In this document: in pieces, positions 31,601 to 39,912 of the stretch
Position numbering within the stretch: the first letter of the stretch is position 1
Layout: each line of letters opens with the position of its first letter
Notes under the pieces: model-generated
The model's database searches: none
Told to the model about the DNA's origin: nothing
The model's input: the letters and a program-made list of their open reading frames with translations, nothing else
Made by a program: the position numbers and the translations under genes
Source: Bacteroidota bacterium
GTDB taxonomy: Bacteria > Bacteroidota > Ignavibacteria > Palsa-1295
DNA: 42,552 bases
NCBI GenBank assembly: GCA_025363505.1
Contig: JANYDV010000266.1
Coordinates: forward strand, 1 to 42,552
Direction: 5' to 3'

Positions 31601-34020
31601 CGAACGCGAAGTTCTCGACCTTGCCAGTAAACACACGTAATCGTGTTGTGAACAACATGCTCTATGATGTTCGCGTAGGTCTTAATCCGACCGTGATCAG
31701 CCCAATCAGCATTGCAACTATCGGTTCCCTTGCCTACACGGTTGATAAAGATTCAATCTTTAATAACTCGATCGCAGTCGCAAACGCACCATATATGGTA
31801 CAGACTGTCCGTGTAGCTCATCCGTTCATCTGGAACAATATTTTCCAAAACTTGAACCAAAGTGCAAGCGCAACATCTGTGATGTATCAGATGACTGTCC
31901 CACGCCCGATGTTTGATAACATCAGCTCGGATTATAACCTTAATGACTTCCGTAATGCTTCGCTCTTCGCGAACCTTACAGAATACGATCAGGCTTCTGG
32001 TACACAGACCAAAACACGTCTTGTAAAAGATATCAACGAATGGCGTACACTCTCACAACAGGGTATTAATTCTGTTGGTGGAGATCCGAAGTTTACACCG
32101 GATTCGCTCCATTTGCCGATCGCAACGACTTACATCCCAACAACTGCTTCGAATTCAGGAATATTCTTGAATACAGCAACTCAGAATGCTGACATTGATG
32201 GTGATCTTCGCCTCGTAGGCGGAAGTGCTCCTGATATCGGCGCTGATGAGTTCGAAGGCTTCCAGTACACCAACGATCTCGCTGTTCAAGTAATCACTAA
32301 GCCTTCTGGTTTGGCTGATGCTACCGGCACGATCTTCGTGACTGCTGAGAATCCACTTTCGATCCAGGCTATTGTAAAGAACCTCGGTTCGCTTACTACT
32401 GCTAATCGTCTCGTGACATCTCAGGTAGATGTTTCGACAAACGCAGGTGCAACCTGGTCACCGTTGGGAACAACATCGAAGACACTTACTTTTGCTGTGA
32501 ACGAAGCGAAGACGATTGATTTCGTCGGACCAAACATCACTGCAGAATCAGGTAAGCTCTATCGTGTCACTGTATTCGTCGGTAACGATCAAAACAATGG
32601 CAACAACAGCTTGACCAAGGTCTTCAAGATCCTTGTAAAGCGCCAAGCTACTCTCTTGAGCTACAACTCTTCAACAGCGAAGGGTATCCAGAACAAAGAC
32701 TCCTTGTCACTTGCTTTGGGACGTCTCGGAGTACCATTCGATCTTCTTGATCGTAATGCCTACACCACACAGCCGGTTGATTATTCACCTTGGTGGACAA
32801 TTGTATGGGCTACCGGTGACCCGAACGTAGCTACAAGCGGTGTTTCTGGTGTTGGTTCTGTCAGCCAAAAAGAATCTGAAGAAATCATCAGCTTCTTGAG
32901 AGCCGGACAGACCTATGCGAAGAAGTCGTTTGTTATTGCCGGTCAGAACGTTGCTCAGTACATGGATACGACATCGATCTACCGTCAGTTGAATAACGTC
33001 ATTACTGATAATGACTTTATGACAAACTATATGCATACGCGCTTCGTCGCTCGCTACCCGGGACAAAACTTCCCTGTAGCGTTGCCGAATAGCTTCAAAG
33101 GCAAACTCGTCGGTACAGGTGTGTACTTCGTATTCCCTGATACTATCGTTTCAGGTTCACCTGATGTAATCAAGCCGACTCCTGTTACAGGTGTTGTCGG
33201 ATCGAATACTTCACGTTTCGCATACTTCTATGGTGTCCATCCTTCTACCCCAACCGATAGTGGTGCAGGTACAGCATGGAATGGCGCATCGTTCAACGTT
33301 GTATTCTATCCGTTCGATTGGGCAGATGCTCTTGAGACGGTCGGTACACGTGACGGCGAAATCGCACCGGTTAACGTCAGCGGAACAACACGCTTCTTGC
33401 GTGGTGCACTTGACTTCTTGAAGAGCTTCGGCGGCACAGTATTGCCGGTTGAGTTCACAGACGTCAATGCTAAGGCTGAAAATGATGGTAACCTCATCAA
33501 CTGGTCAGTAGCTGCTCAGAAAGATGTTGACCATTTTGAAGTCGAAACACTCGAAGCAAATAATTGGAATTGGGTTGGCGACGTGAAGTCTGCTAACGCT
33601 ATTAACTATAGCTTCTTGCACACTGCAATTAATGCTCTCGAAGTCGGTAAGAGCTTCAGCTACCGTGTGGTTGCTGTTGATCTTGACGGATCGCGTAACA
33701 CCAGCAAGACCGTGAATGTCGAGCGTACCGCTACAGGTCTCTCGTTCACGATCGAGCAGAACCGTCCGAATCCGTTCACTGCTTCGACCGTCATCGGTTA
33801 TACATTGCCGGCAAATGGTACAGTCGCTATCCGCGTACTTGACCTCACCGGTAAAGTGATCTCTGTTGGTCTTGACAACGAGTCAATGACTGCAGGTACT
33901 CATGAGTTCAAGTTCAATGCGAACAATTTGGCTACTGGTACTTACATCTATGAGATCAGCTTCACTAACGCAAATGGCGAAACAAGCGTATTGCGTAGCA
34001 AGATGACCTTAACGAAATAA
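28669..34020 (+). CDS. Giant secreted beta-helix surface protein with T9SS sorting domain
   Basis: 1783 residues. The signal peptide (about 1-25, ending ANA) is followed by a jelly-roll-like N-terminal region. Tandem CARDB/Ig-like modules lie at about 295-640 (repeated TLP..VRNxG-type patterns such as RFTFSSVSVRC and GNYTLCGV). A right-handed beta-helix comes at about 640-1200, rich in ITIDNCFIG, NNRITRNTIG and LLVNGNKIHN repeats of Asn/Ile. The end has an Ig-like module (LPVEFTDVNAKAENDGNLIN) and a type A sorting domain (RPNPFTASTVIGYTLP ... MTLTK). Codons are strongly biased (Arg mostly CGT, frequent AAC/ATC), as in highly expressed genes, unlike neighbours. Probably a major surface protein, ligand or enzyme activity unknown. 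It has its own promoter and terminator. Confidence 0.88.
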   Translation: MKKTYAFLLSLLVVALFGFAETANAQYTLSSYNVIANGDPYVALSGGTDIPEITPSNTYAYDKISNDITLPFNFRYINIVTNKIKVTQQGSVIVGGSDQVPDGVAQYNSYYGGCYANSFFGTYGQFLNGQQNYGSPAYAIAYPNNTIHAWAGYQTAIVGQSKFDYQVQGAAPFRKVIIESVKRQGVQQNVNGGWQIVIYEASSFISKIQINYGPQSNSNNWYNYGYSIAMGLKGTGGSGNYLSVARDPQPAVGNSPTFSTTSCYNDANSMLPTVNYIYSILYDYNLGWTNAQVTPADGTIVLKDNPFSPTVKLSNEGRFTFSSVSVRCVIQKTVDVTPVYDQTVALSGGQIPTPYANQQKGVNPQGTGTVITMPSFTPLSYGVYNMTFSIASSTPADQYGPDNSITTQFVVSPPNNVASIMSLLPAPGSRSPVGYATPITFRYRNLGVNNQTNVPVSVYITNPQGSVVYRDTLTLNNWLSGQFRDTTFKDFVPIQNGNYTLCGVTLLLNDQNSLDDTSCNPFQVRFLSDVQAVTVLDPDDLGEKPEKKAFKPVAQFQNIGVQDLFDVPARVQIRRCADNALVFQADSSIPELNTDQGLTKFSFPSKQGNFDIATLAPGCYKLCAIARQGDDGDRTNDTTCQFFSIIPRLQGDIEVGVGRRFQTISAAVDSMRYRGVGPNNLNLILTDASYTENGNTSVSGVNSAVEFRDIAGPGPTTLVTWKPKFNVSPTITFSGNKAICFMYSYKSANYITWNGLNERAPAPDAIVAEPTRRNITIVNNSTAVGAVFGMEYGRNNLVFKNLNIINNGNLTSVGSNGIRMTNLYNTTSFLGGIVDTAQNHHITIDNCFIGNANTGIYDIGTVPLFDIGKAFYLDRTNTNNRITRNTIGSVVSPIGAIGILTGNEDGLVVDRNEISWITGNSVTNGYSAGIAAIGGNSVNLLVNGNKIHNVKGPAALVDTIAGIDIRQASVIYVTGTGPNAKFSTLPVNTRNRVVNNMLYDVRVGLNPTVISPISIATIGSLAYTVDKDSIFNNSIAVANAPYMVQTVRVAHPFIWNNIFQNLNQSASATSVMYQMTVPRPMFDNISSDYNLNDFRNASLFANLTEYDQASGTQTKTRLVKDINEWRTLSQQGINSVGGDPKFTPDSLHLPIATTYIPTTASNSGIFLNTATQNADIDGDLRLVGGSAPDIGADEFEGFQYTNDLAVQVITKPSGLADATGTIFVTAENPLSIQAIVKNLGSLTTANRLVTSQVDVSTNAGATWSPLGTTSKTLTFAVNEAKTIDFVGPNITAESGKLYRVTVFVGNDQNNGNNSLTKVFKILVKRQATLLSYNSSTAKGIQNKDSLSLALGRLGVPFDLLDRNAYTTQPVDYSPWWTIVWATGDPNVATSGVSGVGSVSQKESEEIISFLRAGQTYAKKSFVIAGQNVAQYMDTTSIYRQLNNVITDNDFMTNYMHTRFVARYPGQNFPVALPNSFKGKLVGTGVYFVFPDTIVSGSPDVIKPTPVTGVVGSNTSRFAYFYGVHPSTPTDSGAGTAWNGASFNVVFYPFDWADALETVGTRDGEIAPVNVSGTTRFLRGALDFLKSFGGTVLPVEFTDVNAKAENDGNLINWSVAAQKDVDHFEVETLEANNWNWVGDVKSANAINYSFLHTAINALEVGKSFSYRVVAVDLDGSRNTSKTVNVERTATGLSFTIEQNRPNPFTASTVIGYTLPANGTVAIRVLDLTGKVISVGLDNESMTAGTHEFKFNANNLATGTYIYEISFTNANGETSVLRSKMTLTK

Positions 34021-34052
34021 GCGTCTAATCAGAGAATAATTCTCTCTGCTTC

Positions 34053-34086
34053 AAAACCGCCCTGCAAGCAATTGCAGGGCGGTTTT
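34053..34086. terminator. Strong terminator after the large surface protein
   Basis: A perfect 15-base stem (34053-34067 and 34072-34086) with a GCAA tetraloop ends in TTTT plus GTTT. It lies 32 bases after the stop, isolates the gene from hrcA, and argues against an hrcA start at the in-frame TTG of 34085. Confidence 0.92.
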
Positions 34087-34124
34087 GTTTATAGAAGAAA
34101 CTCCTTGCAAACCCAGACGTGTTC

Positions 34125-34133
34125 TTAGCACTC
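34125..34133 (+). promoter_or_regulatory. Half CIRCE-like site before hrcA
   Basis: TTAGCACTC is identical to the left arm of the CIRCE operator bound by HrcA (TTAGCACTC-N9-GAGTGCTAA) and sits 5 bases before the hrcA ATG. The right arm is not conserved (best match 3-4 of 9 bases), so full HrcA control is doubtful. Confidence 0.35.
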
Positions 34134-34138
34134 AACAA

Positions 34139-35239
34139 ATGAGCAGAACAAAAATCATAGAACCACTCGGACAAGATTCGCTGACAGATCGTCAGCGTGA
34201 GATACTTCGCCTGATCGTGCAGCAATATGTATTGACTGCCAATCCGGTCGGCTCTCGCTATATCTCCCGTATCAGCTCGCTTGGATTATCGGATGCGACT
34301 CTGCGTAATGTGATGGCTGATCTTGAATACATGGGTTATATAGACCATCCTCATACCAGTGCCGGCAGAATGCCTACCGACAAAGGTTATAGGCTCTATG
34401 TTGATAGCTTGATGATGCGGGAGCGATTGAGTGACGCTGAACGAAAAGCGGTTGCTTATACATTGGGAAGTGCGGTATCTGCTGATGATGTCGTTCGGGA
34501 GTCTACAACTATACTTGCAAAGCTTTCAAAACAGCTTTCAATGTTGTTATTGCCTACGCTTCAGGACGCTACTCTAGAGCGTGTAGAGATCGTACCATTG
34601 AGTACTAATAAAATTCTTATCGTTGTTGCCGCTACCAGTGGTCGTATCAGAACGATCACGCTTGAGACAAAGACTGACATCGAGCGTTCAAAACTTGAGG
34701 AGCTTGCACAGTTGCTTAATAGTCGTCTTGCCGGAAAAACTTTTCGTGAAGTGAAGTCGATCTTTGCCGAGAGTATTCAGGATATTCCGGTAGCAGATCG
34801 TTCGATTCTCCGGGTGTTTATGATGTCACCTGAAAAACTATTTGCCGATCCGGGTGCGGAACGTGTGAAAGTATCCGGTGCCGGAAATATATTCAATCAG
34901 CCGGAGTTTCAGCGACGCGCAAATTTTTCTGACGATGAAGTGCAAAGCATTATCGAACTAATTGAAAATGAAGAGGTAGTAATCCATGTGCTTGAGGGAT
35001 CTTCGCTTGAAGATCAGAGCCGTTGGATAGACCGGCAGAACGTTTCTATTAGAATCGGCAGTGAACTCAGTGATCAATGGATGTCTAATTATAGTATTAT
35101 CTCTACGACCTACCGAATTGGTGACCAGCAAGGAACGATCGCAGTAATCGGACCGAAACGAATGGACTATGCACGCGTAACACCGGTTGTTGAATATGTA
35201 GCCAGCGCGATGAGCAAAGCACTGACATCGCTCTCGTAA
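34139..35239 (+). CDS. hrcA: Heat-inducible transcription repressor HrcA
   Basis: About 366 residues from the ATG at 34139, chosen because the upstream in-frame TTG lies inside a terminator stem. The winged helix (about 15-85) contains LTDRQREILRLIV and the family hallmark HTSAGRMPTDKGYR. The rest is the HrcA GAF-like and dimerisation region. HrcA represses dnaK/groE via CIRCE and needs GroEL for activity. Followed by grpE and dnaJ, the usual heat-shock order except that dnaK is missing here. Confidence 0.93.
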   Translation: MSRTKIIEPLGQDSLTDRQREILRLIVQQYVLTANPVGSRYISRISSLGLSDATLRNVMADLEYMGYIDHPHTSAGRMPTDKGYRLYVDSLMMRERLSDAERKAVAYTLGSAVSADDVVRESTTILAKLSKQLSMLLLPTLQDATLERVEIVPLSTNKILIVVAATSGRIRTITLETKTDIERSKLEELAQLLNSRLAGKTFREVKSIFAESIQDIPVADRSILRVFMMSPEKLFADPGAERVKVSGAGNIFNQPEFQRRANFSDDEVQSIIELIENEEVVIHVLEGSSLEDQSRWIDRQNVSIRIGSELSDQWMSNYSIISTTYRIGDQQGTIAVIGPKRMDYARVTPVVEYVASAMSKALTSLS

Positions 35240-35245
35240 GATCTT

Positions 35246-35797
35246 ATGATCGAAAAACTTAAACGAATAGTAAACACTGTAATGTCGGAAGAACAACATA
35301 CCGAGACAGAGCTCACACCTGAGATGACAGGTGATGAAACTGGAATAGAGAAACTTGAAGCCGAGCTTACGGACGCAAAAGATTTAATTCTACGTCGAAC
35401 CGCAGAAATTGAGAATATGCGTCGTCGCCATGAGCAAGAACGGATTCAACTGATTTTTGAAGCAAATAAACGTTTGATAACAGATTTGCTCCCGACGGTC
35501 GATGACCTTGAGCGTACATTATCTTTTGTAAAGCCCGAAGAACGCAACCCTATTTCTGATGGGGTAGAATTGATCTATAAGAATTTTCAAAAGATATTAG
35601 AAAAACATTTTGTCAAACCAATCGAATCGGTTGGCAAGCAATTTGATGTGCATTTGCATGATGCACGCATGGAAGAGGCCCGCACCGATGTTGAACCGGG
35701 GACCATTACAACAGAAGTACAAAAAGGCTATCAGATGAATGAAACGGTGCTGAGACACTCGAAAGTCATTGTTGCCAAAACACCAGACGAAGATTAA
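35246..35797 (+). CDS. grpE: Nucleotide exchange factor GrpE
   Basis: 183 residues. An acidic N-terminal stretch precedes a long coiled coil (KLEAELTDAKDLILRRTAEI, about 30-60), followed by the GrpE head domain with NMRRRHEQERI and the C-terminal pattern ETVLRHSKVIVAK. Exchanges ADP/ATP on DnaK. Start could also be the ATG at 35282 (MSEEQ), which would drop 12 residues; 35246 gives the coupling to hrcA (6 bases). Confidence 0.93.
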   Translation: MIEKLKRIVNTVMSEEQHTETELTPEMTGDETGIEKLEAELTDAKDLILRRTAEIENMRRRHEQERIQLIFEANKRLITDLLPTVDDLERTLSFVKPEERNPISDGVELIYKNFQKILEKHFVKPIESVGKQFDVHLHDARMEEARTDVEPGTITTEVQKGYQMNETVLRHSKVIVAKTPDED

Positions 35798-35804
35798 ATA
35801 GGAT

Positions 35805-37013
35805 ATGAAGAGAGATTATTACGAAATTTTAGGAGTCGAGAAATCGGCATCTGCCGATGAGATAAAAAAATCATACCGAAAGATGGCGATGGAATTTCAT
35901 CCTGACCGTAATCCGGGGAATGCCGAAGCAGAAGAAAAGTTTAAGGAAGCCGCAGAAGCCTATGAGGTCTTGAGTGATACTGATAAGCGTGCTCGCTTCG
36001 ATCGATTTGGTCATCAAGGTATGCGTAATACAGATTACGGACATTCGCAAAACCCTGAGGATATTTTTAGTCATTTCTCCGATATTTTTTCGGGAATGAG
36101 TGGTGGCAGCGGAGGAAGTATCTTCGATACATTCTTTGGTGGTGGTGGTGGCGGGCGTACTCAGGCAGGACCCGAACGTGGCTCCGATCTACAAATTCGT
36201 TTAGGATTAACCCTTGAAGAGATCGCTGTTGGGGTAGAGAAAACAATCAAAGTGAAACACTTCCGTAAATGCTCAACCTGTAGCGGAAGCGGCGCAAAAA
36301 CGGGCTCAAGTGTACAAACTTGTCAAACTTGCGGCGGTGCCGGTCAAGTACGCCAAGTACGGTCAATGGGCTTTGGGCAGTTTGTCAATGTAGGTCCTTG
36401 CCCAACCTGTAATGGTACAGGCTCGATCATCAAAGACAAATGCACATCCTGTCACGGCGAAGGTCGGGTGCAAGAAGAGAGCACGCTTAAGGTCAAAATT
36501 CCTGCAGGCGTCAGTGATGGAAATTATTTAACCATGAATACGCAGGGTCATGCAGGGCGTAGGGGTGGACCAGCCGGTGATGCGATTGTGGTGATAGAAG
36601 AGCTTGAGCATGATATTTTTGTGCGTGACGGTGATGACGTTATCCTCGATCTCGATATTACTTTCCCTCAAGCGGCACTCGGGGCAGAAGTTGAAGTGCC
36701 GACCTTGACCGGAAGAGCGTTGCTTAAAATTCAGGGTGGTATCAAATCCGGTACGACACTGAGAATGCGAGATAAAGGTATTCATCATTTAAATCGCAAT
36801 GGCAGCGGCGACCAACTTGTACGAGTCCATATCATTACACCTGCAAAGATTAGCAAGACCGAACGCCAGTTGATCGAGCAATTAGCACAGGAAGATAATT
36901 TTAGCTCCGGCGTGAAAGCAGAAAGTCCAAAGTCAGCAGCCTCTAAATCAAAGTCGCATAAAAGAAGTGAGCAAGCGGGGGTATTTAATAATCTTCGCTC
37001 AATGTTCTCTTAA
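35805..37013 (+). CDS. dnaJ: Co-chaperone DnaJ
   Basis: 402 residues. The J domain (1-70) has HPD at 32-34; a Gly-rich segment follows (about 100-125). The zinc-finger region (about 155-225) has all four CxxCxGxG repeats (CSTCSGSG, CQTCGGAG, CPTCNGTG, CTSCHGEG), and C-terminal substrate-binding domains come after. A Ser/Lys-rich tail (AASKSKSHKRSE) ends the protein, longer than E. coli DnaJ. Seven bases after grpE. Confidence 0.96.
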   Translation: MKRDYYEILGVEKSASADEIKKSYRKMAMEFHPDRNPGNAEAEEKFKEAAEAYEVLSDTDKRARFDRFGHQGMRNTDYGHSQNPEDIFSHFSDIFSGMSGGSGGSIFDTFFGGGGGGRTQAGPERGSDLQIRLGLTLEEIAVGVEKTIKVKHFRKCSTCSGSGAKTGSSVQTCQTCGGAGQVRQVRSMGFGQFVNVGPCPTCNGTGSIIKDKCTSCHGEGRVQEESTLKVKIPAGVSDGNYLTMNTQGHAGRRGGPAGDAIVVIEELEHDIFVRDGDDVILDLDITFPQAALGAEVEVPTLTGRALLKIQGGIKSGTTLRMRDKGIHHLNRNGSGDQLVRVHIITPAKISKTERQLIEQLAQEDNFSSGVKAESPKSAASKSKSHKRSEQAGVFNNLRSMFS

Positions 37014-37031
37014 CTTGCGGCGATATTGTTG

Positions 37032-37039
37032 TATATTTG
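37032..37039 (+). promoter_or_regulatory. Candidate -7 element (TATATTTG) for the comEA-rsmD operon
   Basis: TATATTTGAAG matches the -7 of the large surface protein promoter exactly. It lies 23 bases before the ATG. A loosely similar TTCTCTT lies 17-18 bases upstream, overlapping the end of dnaJ. Confidence 0.45.
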
Positions 37040-37062
37040 AAGCGCTACGATAATCCGAAACG

Positions 37063-37605
37063 ATGGCGCGATTCAGTGATATAATTCAGAATATTCGAGA
37101 GCGTGTAAAAACGCTCTCTTCTCGTTTCTTTACGCCGAAGGAATTTCGATCGGCATTGTTTTTTCTTGGTCTTGGTATTGCTGCGTTGCTCTATCGTGGT
37201 GGCTCATATATTGTTCGCGAGTATTTTCCGAAAACGATTTCTGAGGATGAGCGCTCGATTCAACACACGAATGACAGCGTGTTTGCCCTGCTTTCGAAGA
37301 GAGCTGTGATTGAGGATTCGTTGCGGTTTTGGATTCCGGAAGATTCGCTTGATCACCAGGAGCATATTCGACTCACGAGCAAGTCGAAAAAAGAATTGAA
37401 TCTCATCGAACATTCGATTGCTATTAACACTGCCGATAGTGCTACTTTTCAGCAGCTTCCCGGTATTGGCGAAAAAATGGCTTCTCGAATTGTGCAGTAC
37501 CGCACTAATCGCGGAAAATTTCGACACTTACATGAGTTGATGAATGTCGAAGGTATTGGTGATCAGAAATATAAAAAAATGGAGCCTTATCTGAAGTTAT
37601 ATTGA
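37063..37605 (+). CDS. Membrane-anchored ComEA-like helix-hairpin-helix protein
   Basis: 180 residues. One membrane helix (about 29-45: ALFFLGLGIAALLYRGG), a linker of about 70 residues, and a C-terminal double HhH domain (about 115-178): NTADSATFQQLPGIGEKMAS, then YRTNRGKFRHLHELMNVEGI. In ComEA this domain binds incoming DNA outside the membrane. The linker is longer than in typical ComEA, and no ComEC is adjacent, so a role in competence is unproven. Its stop overlaps the rsmD start (TGATG). Confidence 0.85.
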   Translation: MARFSDIIQNIRERVKTLSSRFFTPKEFRSALFFLGLGIAALLYRGGSYIVREYFPKTISEDERSIQHTNDSVFALLSKRAVIEDSLRFWIPEDSLDHQEHIRLTSKSKKELNLIEHSIAINTADSATFQQLPGIGEKMASRIVQYRTNRGKFRHLHELMNVEGIGDQKYKKMEPYLKLY

Positions 37606-38204
37606 TGCGAATAATTTCCGGGATTTATAAAAGCAGAACGCTTCAAGCACCCAAAGGCGATCAAACTCGCCCGACAGCTGATCGTGCTCGCGAGACACTT
37701 TTTAATATGCTCGTGAATATGATTGAGTTCGAGGATGCTCGAGTGCTTGATCTCTTTTCCGGTAGCGGTGCATTTGCCTTGGAAGCTATTAGTCGTGGTG
37801 CCAGTTCGGCGGTGTGTGTCGAAAAAGCACCGCAAGCAATTTCGACGATCAATTTGAATGCAATGAATCTTGGTATCGGTACAGAACTTCAGATTGTTCG
37901 TTCTGATGTCTATAAATGGCTTTCTTTAGCGTCCGACTCGTTTGATGTCATTTTTGCCGACCCTCCGTATGACGACCCAAATCTGGCAGATGTCCTGCCG
38001 AGGCAGATATTTGACTCAAGGCTCTTAACTCCCGATTCCATTGTTATTATTGAGCATCGAAGCGGCAGCACCTTACAACTTCCCGAATCGGCTGAGTTGA
38101 TACGGGAGCGTGCTGCAGGAGAGGCACATTTTACTTTTTTACGATTACGTGGCAGTAGTAACGCATCAGAAAACGCGGAGAGTGATCTATCCCGGGACGT
38201 TTGA
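37605..38204 (+). CDS. rsmD: 16S rRNA (guanine966-N2)-methyltransferase RsmD
   Basis: About 199 residues from ATG 37605, which overlaps the comEA stop (TGATG); the TTG at 37602 is less likely. Opening MRIISGIYKSRTLQAP and TRPTADRARETLFNML are RsmD signatures. The SAM-binding LDLFSGSGAFALEA (48-61) and the catalytic DPPYDD (119-124) are present. Overlaps the coaD start region by about 23 bases. Confidence 0.94.
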   Translation: MRIISGIYKSRTLQAPKGDQTRPTADRARETLFNMLVNMIEFEDARVLDLFSGSGAFALEAISRGASSAVCVEKAPQAISTINLNAMNLGIGTELQIVRSDVYKWLSLASDSFDVIFADPPYDDPNLADVLPRQIFDSRLLTPDSIVIIEHRSGSTLQLPESAELIRERAAGEAHFTFLRLRGSSNASENAESDLSRDV

Positions 38205-38685
38205 CCCGATTACCAACGGTCATCTTGATGTGATTGCTCGTGCTGGCGAGTTGTTCGATGAAGTGATCATCGCCATTGCTACCAATAGTACCAAATCACC
38301 CCTTTTTACCGAACAAGAACGAGTAACACTTTGCAACGAGGCAATTGCCGAGCTATTCCCAAACAATACGAATATCACTGTTGAAGGATTTAGCGGTTTG
38401 TTGGTGGACTATGCACATCAACAGCAAGCCGTCGCAATTGTCCGTGGACTTCGAGCTCTTAGCGATTTTGAATACGAATTTCAGTTGGCATTGATGAACC
38501 GGAAGCTTGAAGATATTTCGACAGTATTCCTTATGCCGAACGAACGCTATACTTATTTAAACTCGACGATCATCCGTGAGATTGCTCGCTTCGGGCGTGA
38601 TGTCTCAAGCTTTGTACCACAATGTGTACAGTTGGCGCTTCGTAATAAATATTCTGCCACCACCGGCACAAATAAATACTTGTGA
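38182..38685 (+). CDS. coaD: Phosphopantetheine adenylyltransferase
   Basis: About 167 residues from GTG 38182 (an earlier in-frame GTG at 38149 is possible; the open frame begins at 38110). PGTFDPITNGHLDVI carries the T/HxGH nucleotide site (TNGH). VRGLRALSDFEYEF, MNRKL and STIIREIARFG match the family. It makes dephospho-CoA from phosphopantetheine, so with coaBC two parts of the CoA pathway lie in this window. Start overlaps the rsmD end. Confidence 0.93.
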   Translation: MIYPGTFDPITNGHLDVIARAGELFDEVIIAIATNSTKSPLFTEQERVTLCNEAIAELFPNNTNITVEGFSGLLVDYAHQQQAVAIVRGLRALSDFEYEFQLALMNRKLEDISTVFLMPNERYTYLNSTIIREIARFGRDVSSFVPQCVQLALRNKYSATTGTNKYL

Positions 38686-38689
38686 AGAT

Positions 38690-39904
38690 ATGATGATGAC
38701 AGAAGTAGAAAAACGCATTGCCAAACGATTGGACCACGTCGAAGACTCGCCGACGCTTCGCATTGCGGCGCTCGCAACCCAACTGCGAAAGCAAGGTCGG
38801 TCGATTATCAGTCTTTCGACCGGCGAACCGGATTTTCCGACGCCGGAGAATATCAAGCAAGCGGCAATCCGTGCGATCGAAGAAAATTTTACGAAATATA
38901 CTCCTGCTGAAGGCATTCCGGAGCTCCGCGAACTGGTTGCGCAAAAATTTCGCAATGACAACCAAATTCAAACTACTGCCGATCGAGTGATCATAACTTC
39001 AGGCGGCAAGCATGCGCTGAGCAATGCATTATTTACAGTCTGCGAAGAAGGTGATGAAGTCATCATTCCATCGCCCTTTTGGGCGAGCTATGAAGCTATT
39101 GCAAGGCTTTCCGAAGCGACTCCTGTGGTGATTAAGACAACCCAAGAAGAGAATTGGCTCCTGAGCCCGAAAAAATTGCAAGAGGCTATTACTTCGCGCT
39201 CGAGGTTGTTGATGCTCAACACACCACTCAACCCTACGAGTGCAATGTATTCGAAAGAAGATCTTCTCGCGCTTGTTCCAATCATCAAAGAAACTGGGCT
39301 GCTGGTGTTGGTTGATGAGTTGTACGAAAAATTATTATTCGACGGACATACACATTACTCGTTAGGCTCTTGTGAAGATATTGCCGATCAAGTCATAACA
39401 GTCAACGGACTTTCGAAAGCGTACTCAATGACCGGATGGCGGCTTGGCTATGCTACCGGACCGAAATGGGTGATAGACTCGATGATCCGTTTGCAGTCAC
39501 AAGCAGTATCGCATCCCAGCTCGATCAGCCAGAAGGCTGCGATCGAAGCTATCAGCGGACCCCAAGAGTCGGTTGAGATGATGAGACAAGCTTTTCAAAA
39601 ACGTCGCGATCTGGTAGTTGGGTTATTACAGGAGATTCCGGGTATTTTCTTTTCGCAACCACAAGGTGCGTTCTATGTATTTTTTGATGTGTCTTCTTAT
39701 AGTGGTCTGAAGACTCCGAAAGGTAAAACAATAGCCGGTGCATTCGATCTCTGTGAATTTTTGCTCGAAAGTGAGGGGCTTGCGCTTGTTGCCGGAGATG
39801 CATTTGGCGATTCCAATCACATTCGTCTCTCTTTTGCGGCATCCGAAGCCGATATTATCGAAGGGGTAAAGCGAATGAAACATGCTTTTGCGGCGCTCAT
39901 ATAA
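38690..39904 (+). CDS. Class I PLP aminotransferase (aspartate/aromatic type)
   Basis: About 405 residues starting at one of three consecutive ATG codons (38690, 38693, 38696), 5 bases after coaD. PLP features: TGEPDFPTP, GGKHAL, NTPLNPTSA, VDELYEK (Asp209, Tyr212) and SKAYSMTGWRLGY with Schiff-base Lys243. Best fit is the bacterial I-gamma aspartate aminotransferase group; substrate range is not certain. The open frame starts at 38576 inside coaD but the upstream 38 residues are out of family character. Confidence 0.92.
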   Translation: MMMTEVEKRIAKRLDHVEDSPTLRIAALATQLRKQGRSIISLSTGEPDFPTPENIKQAAIRAIEENFTKYTPAEGIPELRELVAQKFRNDNQIQTTADRVIITSGGKHALSNALFTVCEEGDEVIIPSPFWASYEAIARLSEATPVVIKTTQEENWLLSPKKLQEAITSRSRLLMLNTPLNPTSAMYSKEDLLALVPIIKETGLLVLVDELYEKLLFDGHTHYSLGSCEDIADQVITVNGLSKAYSMTGWRLGYATGPKWVIDSMIRLQSQAVSHPSSISQKAAIEAISGPQESVEMMRQAFQKRRDLVVGLLQEIPGIFFSQPQGAFYVFFDVSSYSGLKTPKGKTIAGAFDLCEFLLESEGLALVAGDAFGDSNHIRLSFAASEADIIEGVKRMKHAFAALI

Positions 39905-39912
39905 TTATAGCG

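Noticed and set aside
34085..34138. Upstream in-frame TTG start of hrcA
   Set aside because: It lies inside the terminator stem of the previous gene; ATG 34139 fits HrcA length.
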